NCBI RefSeq assembly: GCF_963924675.1
Contig: NC_089220.1
Span: 159,315,270-159,379,269 of the forward strand
DNA from: Phocoena phocoena
Lineage: Eukaryota; Chordata; Mammalia; Artiodactyla; Phocoenidae
DNA length: 64,000 bases
Reading direction: 5' to 3'
Shown: piece after piece, positions 34,301 through 45,300 of the stretch
Layout of the letters: the number at the start of each line of letters is the position of its first letter
How positions within the stretch are numbered: position 1 is the first letter of the stretch
Position numbers and translations under genes: made by a program
The notes under the pieces: model-generated
Databases searched by the model: none
What the model was told of the DNA's origin: nothing
The model's input: only the letters and a program-made list of their open reading frames with translations

Positions 34301-37300
34301 AGAAGCTTGGTGATTCCTGGTCATAATATATAGCCTAGCAAGTCCTTGAGGAAGACACAGTCTTCTCAACATAGTTTGCTTCTCTGCCTAGTAATGAGCT
34401 ATGACGTAGGGTCAATTTGATTTCTGCTCTCATCTCTGTGCCTGGGTCGAGGCAAAAGAGTATTTTTGTTTTTCTCCATAACCAGAAAAGAACAAGCATT
34501 AAGCAGGGCGGGGCTCGAACACAAGTTGAGCCATTAATGATGAAACAATACAGTTTGTTGGTTTGTTTTCATCAATTTCTAATGTCAGTTTCCCTAGGCC
34601 TTCGCTCAGTCCATCTTCAACATCAGTCCATCTTCAACATCCCCGAGCAGAGCTGGAGATGTTTTTCGTTCCTTTTCACTTCTGAAAATAAATTTCCCTC
34701 AACCCCTTTTTTTTTCTCACTTATTTTGAGTGGAAAAAATACTTCCGAGTGAGAAAGGAAGACGCCTTTGCTTGAACAGCCACTCCCTGCCTCCCACCCC
34801 CCAAAAAACTTCGGGAAATTTAGAACTGAGCCTGCTCCTGGCAAAACAAATTTTTGCTATAGCTGTTCAAGGAGAAGACTGACAGGCAATCATTTAATTC
34901 GGGAGTCACAGAGCTGGAAGGGAAGAGTGTTCTATGGTCCTCTGGGAGATCCCAGGGCTTCGTTATCACCTCCGGAGCAATGAGGCGGTCACAGGGCAAC
35001 ACACTGCAGCCTCCTCTCCTCCTGGGAGCAAATGCTCTTCTGCAGAGGCCCGCCCGCAGCCTCCCGTTCCACTCTTCTCATCAAACCTGAGAGGGAGCGA
35101 GAGGCAGCTGGGGTCCAAGGATGCAAAGAAGCACATGGCACTCGTGACAGAACCCCCCCTCCAGATGGGAACACACTCAAACACAAGTGCCGCCCGCCCG
35201 CCAGGGGGCGTGCCAGCCGGCACCTCCCCTGCCAGCCCTGCGTACCCTTCAGAGCACAGTTCACAGCAGTCTGCATTCCAGAAAGTACACATGCAAAAGT
35301 CTCTTTTCTTCTCCACCATCTTCTCCTTCTCTCAAAAGAAAGAAAGCAAGCGCTGATTAAAACAGATCACTACCACACTGTGCCTACTATTAAAAAGAAA
35401 AACCCAACAGTCTGGAAATTCATGCTGAGGTTGCCACAGCAACAGTTCCACAGCCCAACCTGCAACATTAACCATTCCCTGCCGAAATGCTGTAAAGATT
35501 CCCGGGGCAGGGAAGACTCCCTTGTTTTATGATTTGAATTCTCTCCATTGAAAACACTGTTTAAGCACATATTGTACCATTAATATTCCTGCTCTCAGCT
35601 GTCTAACAAACAGCAGATAACTCTGGAGATACCTACGGACCGTTCCTTCGGTTGGAGGACTGGGAGAGATGTTGGTTAGGAAACACTCTTTGAGTTCTTA
35701 GAACAAAAAATACGCTTTCTCAACAAAGCATATTCTTAACCAAGCACACAAGGTTATTTCAAGTAATCCAATCAGGTCAGCAACTAGGAGGCTCCAGACT
35801 GTGACGCAGTGTCTCCTCCCTCTGTGAACTGGCAAATTCAAAGGGACCCACTGAAGTGCTCTGAACATTCATTCCCAAAGGAGGAGCGGGAGGGGTGAGA
35901 AGAAGCTAGCTGTTGGGCTTCCCCTCCCAGAACAAAACCCCAGCACTGTACCAGGGAGGTTCTGAATAAAATGCCTGTTCATCGCATTACAAGGACGAGT
36001 TCTTAGTGTCTCACAAAGGCCACCAGGCCTCCTCTACAGAACTGCCCACATCAAATACATATTGCTGGAAGGAAATCCAAACAGAAAGGAAAGCTATCCG
36101 CGGGGCTGGAATTAGGCAAGAGAGATGGGGGCATGTCCAAGAGGCGTTGGTGAGACTCCAGCTCCGCGTGTTTTCTGAGAGCCCCTATAAATAGGAGAAC
36201 CATATGCCTGGCCTTCCATTCCAATAAAGCCCTATCTCCAAGGTTTGAGGCACGTGTCCTCAAACACCAGTTTGGAGGCTGATCCGGTGTCCAGTCAAAA
36301 TGTTCCCAATCTATAGGAGAAAGCACCCTCAGGGTTCCCAGTGTAACAGGAGAATTTTCTCCCTGTGGCATGGAAAGGAGCATATTACTGAGATCTGCTC
36401 AGGGGTGTCCAGCAACACATTCCCCTGTCGGTACATAAAAATAAAAGATCTATTACACAAGAGATACAGCCACGTTTCAGTTGAGGAAAACAAACACAAC
36501 AGCCTGTTTTCCTTTGCAGAAAGATGCTCCCCCCTGAAGCTAAAAAGCACGTCTCCTGCGTTGACCCACGCCGCAGGCAGGCAGGACCTAAGGTCACGAC
36601 ACCATCTTCCCACCACTTCAATACTCTAGTGCCCAGATTCAGTGGTGGGGCAGGAGGCGTCCAGGAGAGGGGTGCAGAGAAGGCAGTGGCCACGGAAGGA
36701 GCCCTGTGGGTGGACAGACGAGGAACCCGGGCAGCTGAGGGTTGGCAGCCAGACACGGGGTCCACGTTCTCCACAGCGTGCGAGGGAGTTAACAGTCTGA
36801 CCACATTAGGGAGGGATATTCAAAACGCGACTCTTGATTTCAGGATCTCTTTAGGTGCCTTCCGATCAAACGCACACAGCAAGCCCTAAAGCAAGAGCTT
36901 GATGAAACGTGAAAAGAGAAAAAAAACAAAATATGAAAGAAACCCAGTCAGCCTGCAAGGTTCTCAAAGTCAATTTGCACAACACTGGTTTGGAACTCAA
37001 AATGCATTTCCACAGCAAGTCTGCTATCAGCCCAGGCTGTGATGGACTTAAGGACAGAACCAAAGGACCAGGGAAGCCAAGCACTGTGTCTGTTCCCAGG
37101 CCCTCGAGATGCCTAGGCCACATCAGTCGTGGGCCTCAAGCCAAACATCCTCCCAGACAGCTTGAGGTTACCTCGCTCCCATAAATGCCATTTGGTTAAA
37201 TGAAACAGTAAAAACGAAGCACGTTTTCCAGCTGTTTTAAAGGAAGAAATGCGTACTAAGGCATTTCATCTAGAAATTTACTGAACTGGAAACTTTCAGA

Positions 37301-37512
37301 TTTTTCTAGACCAAATACACTATGCATTTTGTAAAATACAAGAGAGCTCCAGTTCAAGAGCAGTTACAAAACTTACAGTCTTAGGAGTCTGAATTAAGGA
37401 CTGACTTTGAGAGAACTGTGGGGCAGTTTATCTACCAGAAAGTATGATTAAGTATGATTAAGTGGGTATTTCCTACTATATTTACACATCAGGAAGAGAA
37501 AAAAATAACAAT
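34301..37512. other. Long single-copy stretch, no gene seen
   Basis: About 3.2 kb without a recognised interspersed repeat, the longest such stretch in the window. Frames of 60-166 codons (for example plus 35032-35532, minus 36385-36804) overlap each other and lack domains. It contains a 17-bp tandem duplication at 34608-34641, a TATA/initiator-like arrangement at 36186-36222 and a 10-bp tandem duplication near 37440. The absence of repeats could reflect constraint or chance. Confidence 0.4.
36186..36222 (+). promoter_or_regulatory. Possible TATA + initiator core promoter
   Basis: TATAAATA at 36186-36193 lies 32 bp upstream of the A (36218) in 'ccattcc' (36216-36222), a perfect YYANWYY initiator. 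The TATA overlaps CTATAAATAG (36185-36194), which also fits a MEF2 site. An E-box CATATG (36201-36206) and an MCAT/TEAD-type CATTCC (36218-36223) follow. AATAAA at 36223-36228 raises the alternative of an old LTR U3/R boundary. No transcript evidence is available. Confidence 0.3.
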
Positions 37513-37529
37513 AAAAAAGAGAGCCCCTG

Positions 37530-37840
37530 AGGACTTCCCTGGTGGCACAGTGGTTAAGAATCTGCCTGCCAATGCAGGGGACACGGGTTCGAGCCCTGGT
37601 CTGGGAAGATCCCACATGCCGTGGAGCTACTAAGCCCCTGCGCCACAACTACTGAGCCCGTGTGCCACAATACTGAAGCCCGCGTGCCTAGAGCCCATGA
37701 TCCGCAACAAGAGAAGCCACCGCAGTGAGAAGCCCACCTACCGGAACGAAGAGCAGCCCCTGCTCGCCACAACTAGAGAAAGCCCACGAGCGGCAACGAA
37801 AACCCAACACAGCCAAAAAATAAATTAATTAAAAAAAACA
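37530..37840 (+). repeat. CHR-family SINE, long type
   Basis: It starts 'aggacttccctggtggcaca', has B-box region 'gggttcgagccct' and the long body, and ends in an AAATTAATT-type tail. A perfect 17-bp duplication 'aaaaaagagagcccctg' is at 37513-37529 and 37841-37857. Confidence 0.96.
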
Positions 37841-38027
37841 AAAAAAGAGAGCCCCTGTCTTAAGAGATCTTATAGTTATTTTCTTCTAATTTTCTGCAGT
37901 AGATGTATATTACTTTTATAAATACAGAAAAAGTCATTTTGAAAACATTTTAAGGAAACATATAATGAATGGTACAGGAATTCAGAGAAGGCTGAGGTTC
38001 CTATGAACAGGCCTAGGAGGGAAAGAG

Positions 38028-38092
38028 GAGGGCGTGGGAGGGGAGGGGAGGGGAATGGGAGGAAGAGGAAGGGAGAAGGAAGGGTTGGGGGG
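38028..38092 (+). repeat. G-run cluster with quadruplex potential
   Basis: At least six runs of three or four G separated by 1-3 nt between 38030 and 38059, followed by further GGG runs in a purine-only strand to 38092. The purine asymmetry also allows triplex formation. Confidence 0.85.
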
Positions 38093-38124
38093 AGGAGCAG
38101 ACTGGGAAGGGACTCTCAAAAGCA

Positions 38125-38310
38125 ACAGCTGAGGCTACCATTTATTGGGAGCTGTCAGATCCCAGGCTCCCGACAAGCATAATCTCATCTCATCCTTGCA
38201 GCCAGGCAGCGGGGTAGGTCTTATAATTTCCATTTTAAAGATAACAAAACTGAAAACTAGGTGACTTGCCCGAAGCACACATCTAGTAAGTGTTGGAGTC
38301 TGTGCTCTTT
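38125..38310 (+). repeat. MIR SINE
   Basis: 'aagcataatctcatctcatc', 'ttccattttaaagataacaa' and 'gtgacttgcccgaagcacac' followed by 'atctagtaagtgttgg' are a clear MIR core. Confidence 0.85.
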
Positions 38311-39569
38311 CTACTCTGCTAGGAATTTTTCAAGTGGGTTCTGTGTTACCAGAGGGATCCGTGGACACTTTGCCTCCGTCACCGCCCTGAGCAGGGCAGG
38401 CTCTGGGTCCCATTCAGTATCACCTGAGCAGTTCCATCTTAACCCATTTCCTGTATCTTCAGTATCTGTGTAAGACAGCATTTTTTTAAGATACAGGAGT
38501 TCCCAACACTTCAAAAAATAAACAACAGTTTGAAAACCACTGCCCTATGCCACCGTGCCAACTACAAAGGCCCTGAGGGGCTGAGATATATTTGGCAAGT
38601 ATATAGATATATTTATGCTGGGCTGGGGACACGGAGGGAGGAAAAAGGCTGCTGGGAAACAGAAATGAGACGGAAACATGAGAGCTAGGAAGTTCCAAAG
38701 GATGCGGAGTGAGGCAGAGGTGAAAGAGCCTTTCTACTGGTGACAACCATCCACCTCCTGCTTACATAAAAACCAAACGTGCAGGCCACCCTCAAAGCAA
38801 CCAGCATTTAATAAAAACTTCAGAAAGCCCGTTGTTCTGTTAGGGCCAGCTTTGATTTAAAAAATTCAAATACCAAGACAAATGCAACACATGTGCAACT
38901 CTATTTTAAAACCACCTGAACGTGTGCCAATCCTGCAAAAGAATGTGGGTTTTCTCAGCATTCCCACTCCCTATGCTGTCTCACCAGGTGCTGAGCAAGT
39001 TTTTGGGGGTGCTTCTCCATCCTAGGTTTGCCTCCTACTAATTAAACACTGAAAGGCAGCGCAAAGGGCATTTAGACAAGGTCAAACTTAACTGACAAGA
39101 ATTCACCTTCAGCCATAATATAAAGAAAGATCAAATTATGCTATTGTGCTGATTTATATGGTATATTTATACAAACATAATCTGATAGTTCTCACCGTTT
39201 TAAAGTACTATCCTTAAGAGCAAGCCAATAATGAATGTTTGGTATGAGATTTTCTATTTTCCATGATTTATTACGAAGCGATACTCTGTTTAGCAGAGAG
39301 CAGTTTTCAAATAGACAAGTGGTAATTCATTCTGTTCATTTGGTTTCACACTCATGACCAGTATTGGATGATGGGAATCTTCCTGAGAGATGGCTACAAT
39401 AATGCATTCTACTGCACACGCAGGTTATCTGAGCCTCGCATTCAGTGGCTTTTCAGAAGTCAAGAGATAAAAGGGGTTTTGAGCTCTCACTGCTTTGCTG
39501 TAAAAGTCACAATTCTCTAGCTCTTAAATTCGTTCTTAAAATCGGGGTGTTGAAACAGTTCTGTTTAGC
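38311..39569. other. Unique sequence, no gene seen
   Basis: AT-rich single-copy DNA. 39060-39420 is particularly even in composition and free of recognised repeats. No exon evident. Confidence 0.4.
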
Positions 39570-39760
39570 TTGGCAAACTCTTACTGAGCACCCTATATGT
39601 GCGCCAGATGCAGTGGAAATGCTGGGAATTCAAAGGTGATACAGACAATGTGGTGGCCCTGGAGGAGTCTGTGAAATCCAGAGGAGTGAAATATATGTAA
39701 ACGGACAACTTCTGTATGACTTAAGTACAGATCAGGGTACTATGGAAATACAGAAAGAGC
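39570..39760 (-). repeat. L2/MIR-type 3' end relic
   Basis: 'cttactgagcaccctatatg', 'tgcgccagatgcagtggaaa' and 'attcaaaggtgatacagaca' match the reverse complement of an L2 3' end. The MLT1 LTR abuts its right side. Confidence 0.55.
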
Positions 39761-39761
39761 C

Positions 39762-40245
39762 TGTGATAGGCAGAATAATGGCCCCCAGAGAAGTCCACAT
39801 CCTAATCCCAGGAACCTATAAATATGTTACCTGACATAGCAAATGGGAATTTAAATTGTTGATGGAATCAAGGTTGCTAATCCACTGACTTTAGAATAGG
39901 GAAATTATCCTGGATTATCTGGGTGAGCCCAATGTAATCCACTTAGAAGTGGAAAACAGAGGCAGAGGAAATGTGATGAGAGAAGCAGAGTCAAGAGACG
40001 CTAGGCTGCTGACTTTAAAGACAGGGAAGGGGGCCATGAGCCAAGGAACTCAGCTGGAAAAGGCAGGGAAATAGGATTCTCCCCTAAAGCTGCAGGAAGT
40101 ACCGCCAATCCCTCGATGTTAGCCTAGTGATATACCCATGTCACTTCTGAACTAGAGAACTACCAGATAATAAATACATTTGTATCGTTTTAAACCACTA
40201 AGAGTGTAGTGATTTGTTAAGGCAGCAACAGAAAATTAATCGACA
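39762..40245 (+). mobile_element. MLT1 (ERVL-MaLR) solo LTR
   Basis: It begins 'tgtgataggcagaataatgg' and 'cccccagagaagtccacatc', continues through 'ggaacctataaatatgttac', 'gctgctgactttaaagacag' and 'ccagataataaatacatttg', and ends 'gcaacagaaaattaatcgaca' with TG...CA boundaries. This is the consensus order of MLT1 LTRs. No retroviral coding sequence accompanies it. It contains a TATAAATA-like motif near 39818, which is part of the LTR. Confidence 0.85.
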
Positions 40246-41190
40246 GCCCTTCAGTGGGAAGATACAACTATTTATATGTGAAAACACGCATTCTTACTAA
40301 TGTTTCATCAGCCACACTCAGCAAGGAGCGTGAGGTTGTTAAACCTTAATGCTCGATCCAGAAGCACAAATGGCCGAGCCGCACACATTCATCGTGTTAC
40401 AATAAGTCTCCAGGGCCTGTTCTCGAAAGATCCTTCACACACTCACCAGCCAAGAGAGCTGTCACTTGGGAGACAAAGTCGCCAAATACAAGGTCACAAC
40501 TATTCTGCCAGCACCACCACTTTGAACGTGTAAGTGCCACGTGTATGATGCTCACGTAGGCCTTCTGAAATGTCTGGTAGCAGAGTCTATTCTGCTGCAG
40601 CCTCAGACAACAGAGGCTATAAATATAGCTTACTATGGAGCACAGCATTTAAATGTGATACCACAAAAAAGCTGCAGAATCACGGGCCAGAGAAAGTCAG
40701 CTCCTCTGAAATTGCTCTCCAAAGGAGTAGAAAATAGCCCCAAAGTTACCTGCCAGGCCACCTTCTGAAACAGTAAATGAAAATGAAGGTGGGAAAGCAC
40801 AGAGGGACTGTTGCCCCGGATCCCAGCCTGGTATTTGTCTGCTCACTCAAGATGACTCCAGTGAGCACAGCCTCAGCGGGACGGAGGCCAGAAGGGAAGG
40901 GCCGCACCTAATTCGGCTATTTTCAGGAAAGCCGGGCTCCGGTATGAAATTCTACAGCTGTGTTCAGAATCCATCAACGATCTGTGGCTTAAAATATTAT
41001 CTTGTGGATGCTGGCAGCGAGTTTAATTCTACGTGCTATATGTTAACTACTAAATTTATTACACTGTCCGAAATTGTCTTGTTTTTTGAACTTAGAAAAC
41101 TGCCCACAGTAAGTTTTTAAATCACAAGCAAACTGTGTGCATATAATCACTTTTAAGAACATGTGTACCCTCTCCCCCTCCCATTTCTTT
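40246..41190. other. Unique sequence, no gene seen
   Basis: Single-copy sequence. Frames of 75-83 codons at 40300-40768 lack motifs. No repeat recognised. Confidence 0.4.
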
Positions 41191-41205
41191 TTTACTTAAT
41201 TTTTT

Positions 41206-41414
41206 TTTTTTTTTTTTTTTTTGCAGTACGCGGGCCTCCCACTGTTGTGGCCTCTCCTGTTGCAGAGCACAGGCTCCGGACGCACAGGCTCAGCAGCCAT
41301 GGCTCACGGGCCCAGCCGCTCTGCGGCATGTGGGATCTTCCCAGACCGGGGCACGAACCCGTGTCCCCTGCATCGGCAGGCGGACTCTCAACCACTGCGC
41401 CACCAGGGAAGCCC
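41206..41414 (-). repeat. CHR-family SINE, short GC-rich cetacean type
   Basis: A T tract of about 20 (A tail) begins the window-strand copy, followed by the GC-rich body and ending 'ccaccagggaagccc'. The duplication 'tttacttaattttt' is at 41191-41204 and 41415-41428. The target is the A-tail side of an L1 3' end. Confidence 0.95.
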
Positions 41415-41490
41415 TTTACTTAATTTTTATTGGAGTACAGGTGCTTTACAACGTCGTGTTAATTTCTGCTGTACAGCAAGATGACCCTCC
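41415..41490 (-). repeat. L1 3' end carrying the CHR insertion
   Basis: 'taatttttattggagtacag', 'gtgctttacaacgtcgtgtt' and 'atttctgctgtacagcaaga' are the reverse complement of the L1 3' terminus. It is heavily 5'-truncated. Its own poly-A side was used as the SINE target. Confidence 0.8.
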
Positions 41491-42494
41491 TCCCTTTTCT
41501 TGAGCTCCTTCTTCGTCCTGATCTACTCACGGCTCCTCAGAGGTCTCACCCAATGTCCTATGTGTGGTCAGCACGCTGATTAAAGCCGTTCCCCGTCCCA
41601 CCACAGGTGGGACACTGAGCGCACAGTCTCGTTCCAGCTGAGGCTCTCCGGTTATCGCAGCGGTAGGGTCTCCTCTTCATCACTACCCTCCCCTGGTGCT
41701 CAGAACAGCCTTGCCAGTCATTCCAAACCCACATTTTCTCAGGGGAGTGCCTCCGACCCCTTGTACACTGAAGGGGGAGGACATACATCATCAGCACACA
41801 CACAGCTCTCCCGAGAGACCTACGAGACAAGAAGAGTCACTGTCCTCTACAAGGGATCCTTTTCCACCCCAGCCCTGCCTTCTCACCAACACCGAGGAGG
41901 GAAGGAGAGGGCAGCCCCACAGACTCTGACGTCATACAAAGACAAAGAAAAAAGAACTCGCAGGATGTGACAAACGACTCCTCAACCAGCCAACAAACAC
42001 CAAGTTAAGTGTCCCCGGGTCACCAGCTGTCTTTTTACAGGATCTCGATACAAATTTTCATCTAAATCTAATAGAATTTCGCATCCAAAGGTCCAAAAAG
42101 CACATCCAATTCCTATTCCTCTATTTCTCATTTTAATCAGATTGTTGGGAACAAATATATAAACAGACAAAGGATCAAGACACTTATGAGAAACATTAGT
42201 ATGGATATGAAGTGATGTTTAGAACTCACGTATTTATGTTAAATTATGCCTTCATGTTCACTTAAATGGACAGTACAGTGCTAACCTTCTTTCCAGTGGC
42301 TCAGCAAAGGGCCACTGTCACTCTCAACTAAAGCACCTAACATCTCATTGCTGGATGGAGAGACCACAATTTTCTCATCTATGGAGCACACCCCAATAGC
42401 CACATTGAATGTCATGGTTCTGATGACGCGTACTGCAAAGCTTTTTTTAACTTTTATCTACTATTAGGAATATCACAGTGAAACGAAATTTCAC
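41491..42494. other. Unique sequence, no gene seen
   Basis: Frames of 62-90 codons on both strands without motif. No repeat recognised. Confidence 0.35.
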
Positions 42495-42660
42495 TTATTT
42501 TAAAAGAAAGATCAGGCGCTGGTGAGGATGCAGAACAACTAGAATTCTTAACCTTTGCTGCTGGTAGTATATATTCCACTCTGGAAAACTGCTGACAAAG
42601 TATTTAACCTATGAACTCAAATTTGCAGGTACCAAGCAACAGTATTACACTGCAAGTTCT
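42495..42660 (+). repeat. Old L1 ORF2 relic (tentative)
   Basis: 'cgctggtgaggatgcagaac', 'cttaacctttgctgctggta' and 'ccactctggaaaactgctga' match the ORF2 C-terminal region that in intact L1 encodes the CWRGCGE and following motifs. Frame lost. Confidence 0.55.
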
Positions 42661-43214
42661 TTTAAACACAAAAACTCCAGTGGCCACACACGAAGACAAT
42701 CACTGTGCTATCACTGTTTACTCAACCTCCTGTTAACACAGTAGTAGCACCAGGGGCTGGAGACGGCAAGCTCCAGAGTCAAGTCATCGTGAACTTTCCT
42801 TCACAACCAATGAGCCTGGGCAGCTTTGTCCACAGGTATGGAGCCCAGTTCAATTCGGAGCCTCCCTGTGAACTGAAAGAGAAGGCTTATCCAAGTTAAA
42901 CAAAAGCCTCAATCAACAGTCTTTGCAGCAAATATATGGAAGCTAGACCACAAAAGATTTGAGGAGGTTACCACTGACATTGTTTAGAACAGCAGGCAAG
43001 AAAAAAAAAAAAAGGAAGGCTAGGGAGGCTAACTTTTGGTCAGCTTTATCATAGTTTTTAAATTCTCTACAATGGACCCCTTTATTGCCTGCAGACGGGG
43101 AAGAGGAGGCCAATCATTCCCATCTCCCTGTCCTTGGTTAATCACTCCTTGCCAATTAGAGTTGAAAAGGATAAGTAATAAAAGTGTGTCAATTTAAAGT
43201 TTACATATATTTGA

Positions 43215-43430
43215 AATTTCTTTATGACCCAATACTCCCACTTCTAGGTATCTATGCTGTAAAAACATGAAAACATGTGCCCAAAGAGACACGTGCAAAA
43301 TGTTCATGGAGTCAATATTTGTATTAATAAGTAGTTAGAAAAAAAATAGAATAGCTAAATAAAATGGGGTATAAGGATATACTATTTTATAGCAATTACA
43401 AGCAATAAACTAGAGCTGTAGATTTTATCT
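43215..43430 (+). repeat. Old L1 ORF2/3' relic
   Basis: 'tatgacccaatactcccact', 'tctaggtatctatgctgtaa', 'aaaatgttcatggagtcaat' and 'ggatatactattttatagca' follow the old L1 ORF2 3' end. It may belong with the piece at 42.5 kb, separated by unrelated sequence. Confidence 0.6.
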
Positions 43431-44385
43431 ACAATACTCCAATTTTTAATTCACATATTTGTATAATTCAGATTGAGTATTTTCAAATCACAATAATCAA
43501 AGCTATAAGTAAGCAGATTATTAGCCACCATCAGTTCTCAGCAGGCCTATAGCTATTAAACACCTGGTTCTCTACTACTATCTTCTTGCCACAATCACTG
43601 TGAAATACAGATGAGCTCAATCCCTTTGTTGGGAGCAAAGATCCAGGGATCTGACTCTGTGCATTAATGTGAATTCCTAGAGATGAATGCCCTTGGCTGA
43701 AATGGTGGCCCCAAAGGAACTCATCAGCCATCTAAGCACCGGCAAAACTTCCTGAGACAAGCATGGTGCGGACCTATGGGAGAAATCAGATTACCTTCCA
43801 AGGCATCACCAGAAAACGGACCGTCATGAGCCCATGCAAGTGGATCCTAACGGAAGCTCCTCCCATAACCCCAAGGTGGGAGTGCCCCAGGCCAACCCGA
43901 CGCACAGGAGTGGCCTGGAGCCATCTCAGGGGTGTGCATGCAGACCCAAAGGGACTCAATCTGCATTCAAGTTATACTCCAGTGAGTCATGATCTGCATC
44001 AACCCCACTTCCTCCACTGCAGGGTCCCCCCAGCTGCTTATCTTCTGGGACATTACAAAACGAAGTAGCCAGCCTGCTAGAACACTAGCTGGAAGCCTCC
44101 TTTAACTAGGATTTGTGGAGCATGAGTTGATATAATTCGTTGTTTCTTAAAGTGTTGTTTGTGGACCATCACGCTGCCGTGTGCCTAATAAAAGAGGATT
44201 CTACAGTCACGTAAGTTTGGGAAATGTTGCCTAATGTATATAATCTTACTCCCACTCCCCACAATGTGTAATGCAAATTATCACATTAAAGGCTCAGCAG
44301 AGCTCTAGAGGAAAGAAGTCTGCTTTACTCTCAACCAGGGTTTCCCAAACTCACTGACAAAGGAACGCTTTTCCTACCTAAAAGG
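43431..44385. other. Unique sequence, no gene seen
   Basis: A 101-codon plus frame at 43763-44068 has no domain. Near 44140-44230 a phrase 'aagtgttgtttgtggaccat' resembles hAT MITE termini, but I cannot bound an element. Confidence 0.35.
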
Positions 44386-44575
44386 ACTGTTTTTCAAACT
44401 TGCCTCATCTTAAGAATCACCTAGGACTACTGTTATCACAGAGGATTCCCACTACCCAAGCACAACCCCTCCACCCCCAACCTCTGAAAGTCTTCAAGGG
44501 AAAGATCTTATCATTTAACAAGCAGCCCAGGTGGCTTATCATCAGACCAGTTTTGAAAATACTGACAAACCAGCA
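44386..44575 (+). repeat. hAT-type MITE relic (MER5-like)
   Basis: 'ctgtttttcaaacttgcctc', 'atcttaagaatcacctagga', 'caacccctccacccccaacc' and 'agcagcccaggtggcttatc', ending 'ccagttttgaaaatactga', follow the MER5-type order from terminus to terminus. Confidence 0.6.
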
Positions 44576-44655
44576 TTGGGCCAGAAACACTATTTCCTGT
44601 TCAAATGCTTCTAAGTGATTTCCAGAGCAATTTCCTAATTTAAAGGCAGGATCCT

Positions 44656-44777
44656 GGGAATTCCTTGGCGGTCCAGGGGTTAGGACTCAGCGCTTTCACT
44701 GCCATAGCCCGGGTTCAATCCCTAGTCGGTGAACTAAGATCCTGCAAGCCACATAGCATGGAAAGAAAGAAAGAAGA

Positions 44778-44813
<36 letters not shown>

Positions 44814-44839
44814 CAGAGAGACAGAGAGAGAAGGGAGGG
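44656..44839 (+). repeat. CHR-family SINE (short type) with a GA-rich microsatellite tail
   Basis: It starts 'gggaattccttggcggtcca', with B-box region 'gggttcaatccct' and a body to 'aagccacatagcatgg'. The tail has become (GAAA)n, (GA)n and (GACA)n over 44760-44839. The 8-bp duplication 'aggatcct' is at 44648-44655 and 44840-44847. A 105-codon frame through the tail is low complexity. Confidence 0.9.
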
Positions 44840-44959
44840 AGGATCCTAAGCACCATCGTCCACTTAGAGCAGCCAAGACATGGAGTGGAGTATTCCTACT
44901 GCACTTGAGTGGTCACAGCAGTAGGTTTCCATCCTATGGGTCTCTCCACCAGGTTAACC

Positions 44960-45104
44960 ATCATCGTTACACCACCAACTGACTTCTTCAATGTATCATC
45001 TCCCATAGTTTGCCACAAAATCCCTATGAGAAAAGCACTATTATCTTCCCATTTTGAGGAAATGAGGAAACAGGCTAAGGAATTTTAAGTGATTTGCCCT
45101 AAGT
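44960..45104 (+). repeat. MIR SINE
   Basis: 'tttgccacaaaatccctatg', 'cccattttgaggaaatgagg' and 'agtgatttgccctaagtc' form the MIR 3' half. The adjacent hAT element starts directly at its end. Confidence 0.7.
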
Positions 45105-45300
45105 CAGAGTTTCTCAGCACCATGGACATTTTTTGCCATGGGGGTGGAGAAGCTTCCAGTGCCCTGTAGGATGTTTAGCAGCATCCCTGCCTCTACCCAC
45201 TAGAGGCCAGAATCAGATCCCCTTCAGCCGTGACAACAAATGTCTCCAGTCCTTGCCAAATGTCCCCTGGGGGCAAAATCAGGTAGGGACCACTGCTCTG
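45105..45300 (+). repeat. hAT-type MITE with visible terminal inverted repeats
   Basis: The ends are 'cagagtttctcagcacc' and, reversed, 'cagagcagtggtccctacc'. Inside are 'catggacattttttgccatg', 'tgtaggatgtttagcagcat' and 'ccctgcctctacccactaga', the order of a common mammal-wide hAT MITE. The 8-bp flanks do not match. Confidence 0.7.

Noticed and set aside
34608..34641. 17-bp tandem duplication 'cagtccatcttcaacat'
   Set aside because: Real but short and isolated. Simple slippage explains it, so it is not listed as a finding.
35032..35532. Plus-strand frame of 166 codons
   Set aside because: Overlaps frames in two other phases and on the minus strand, with no domain. Codon pattern does not look coding.
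39810..39830. TATAAATA near a possible start site
   Set aside because: It is part of the MLT1 LTR consensus and has no initiator at suitable spacing.
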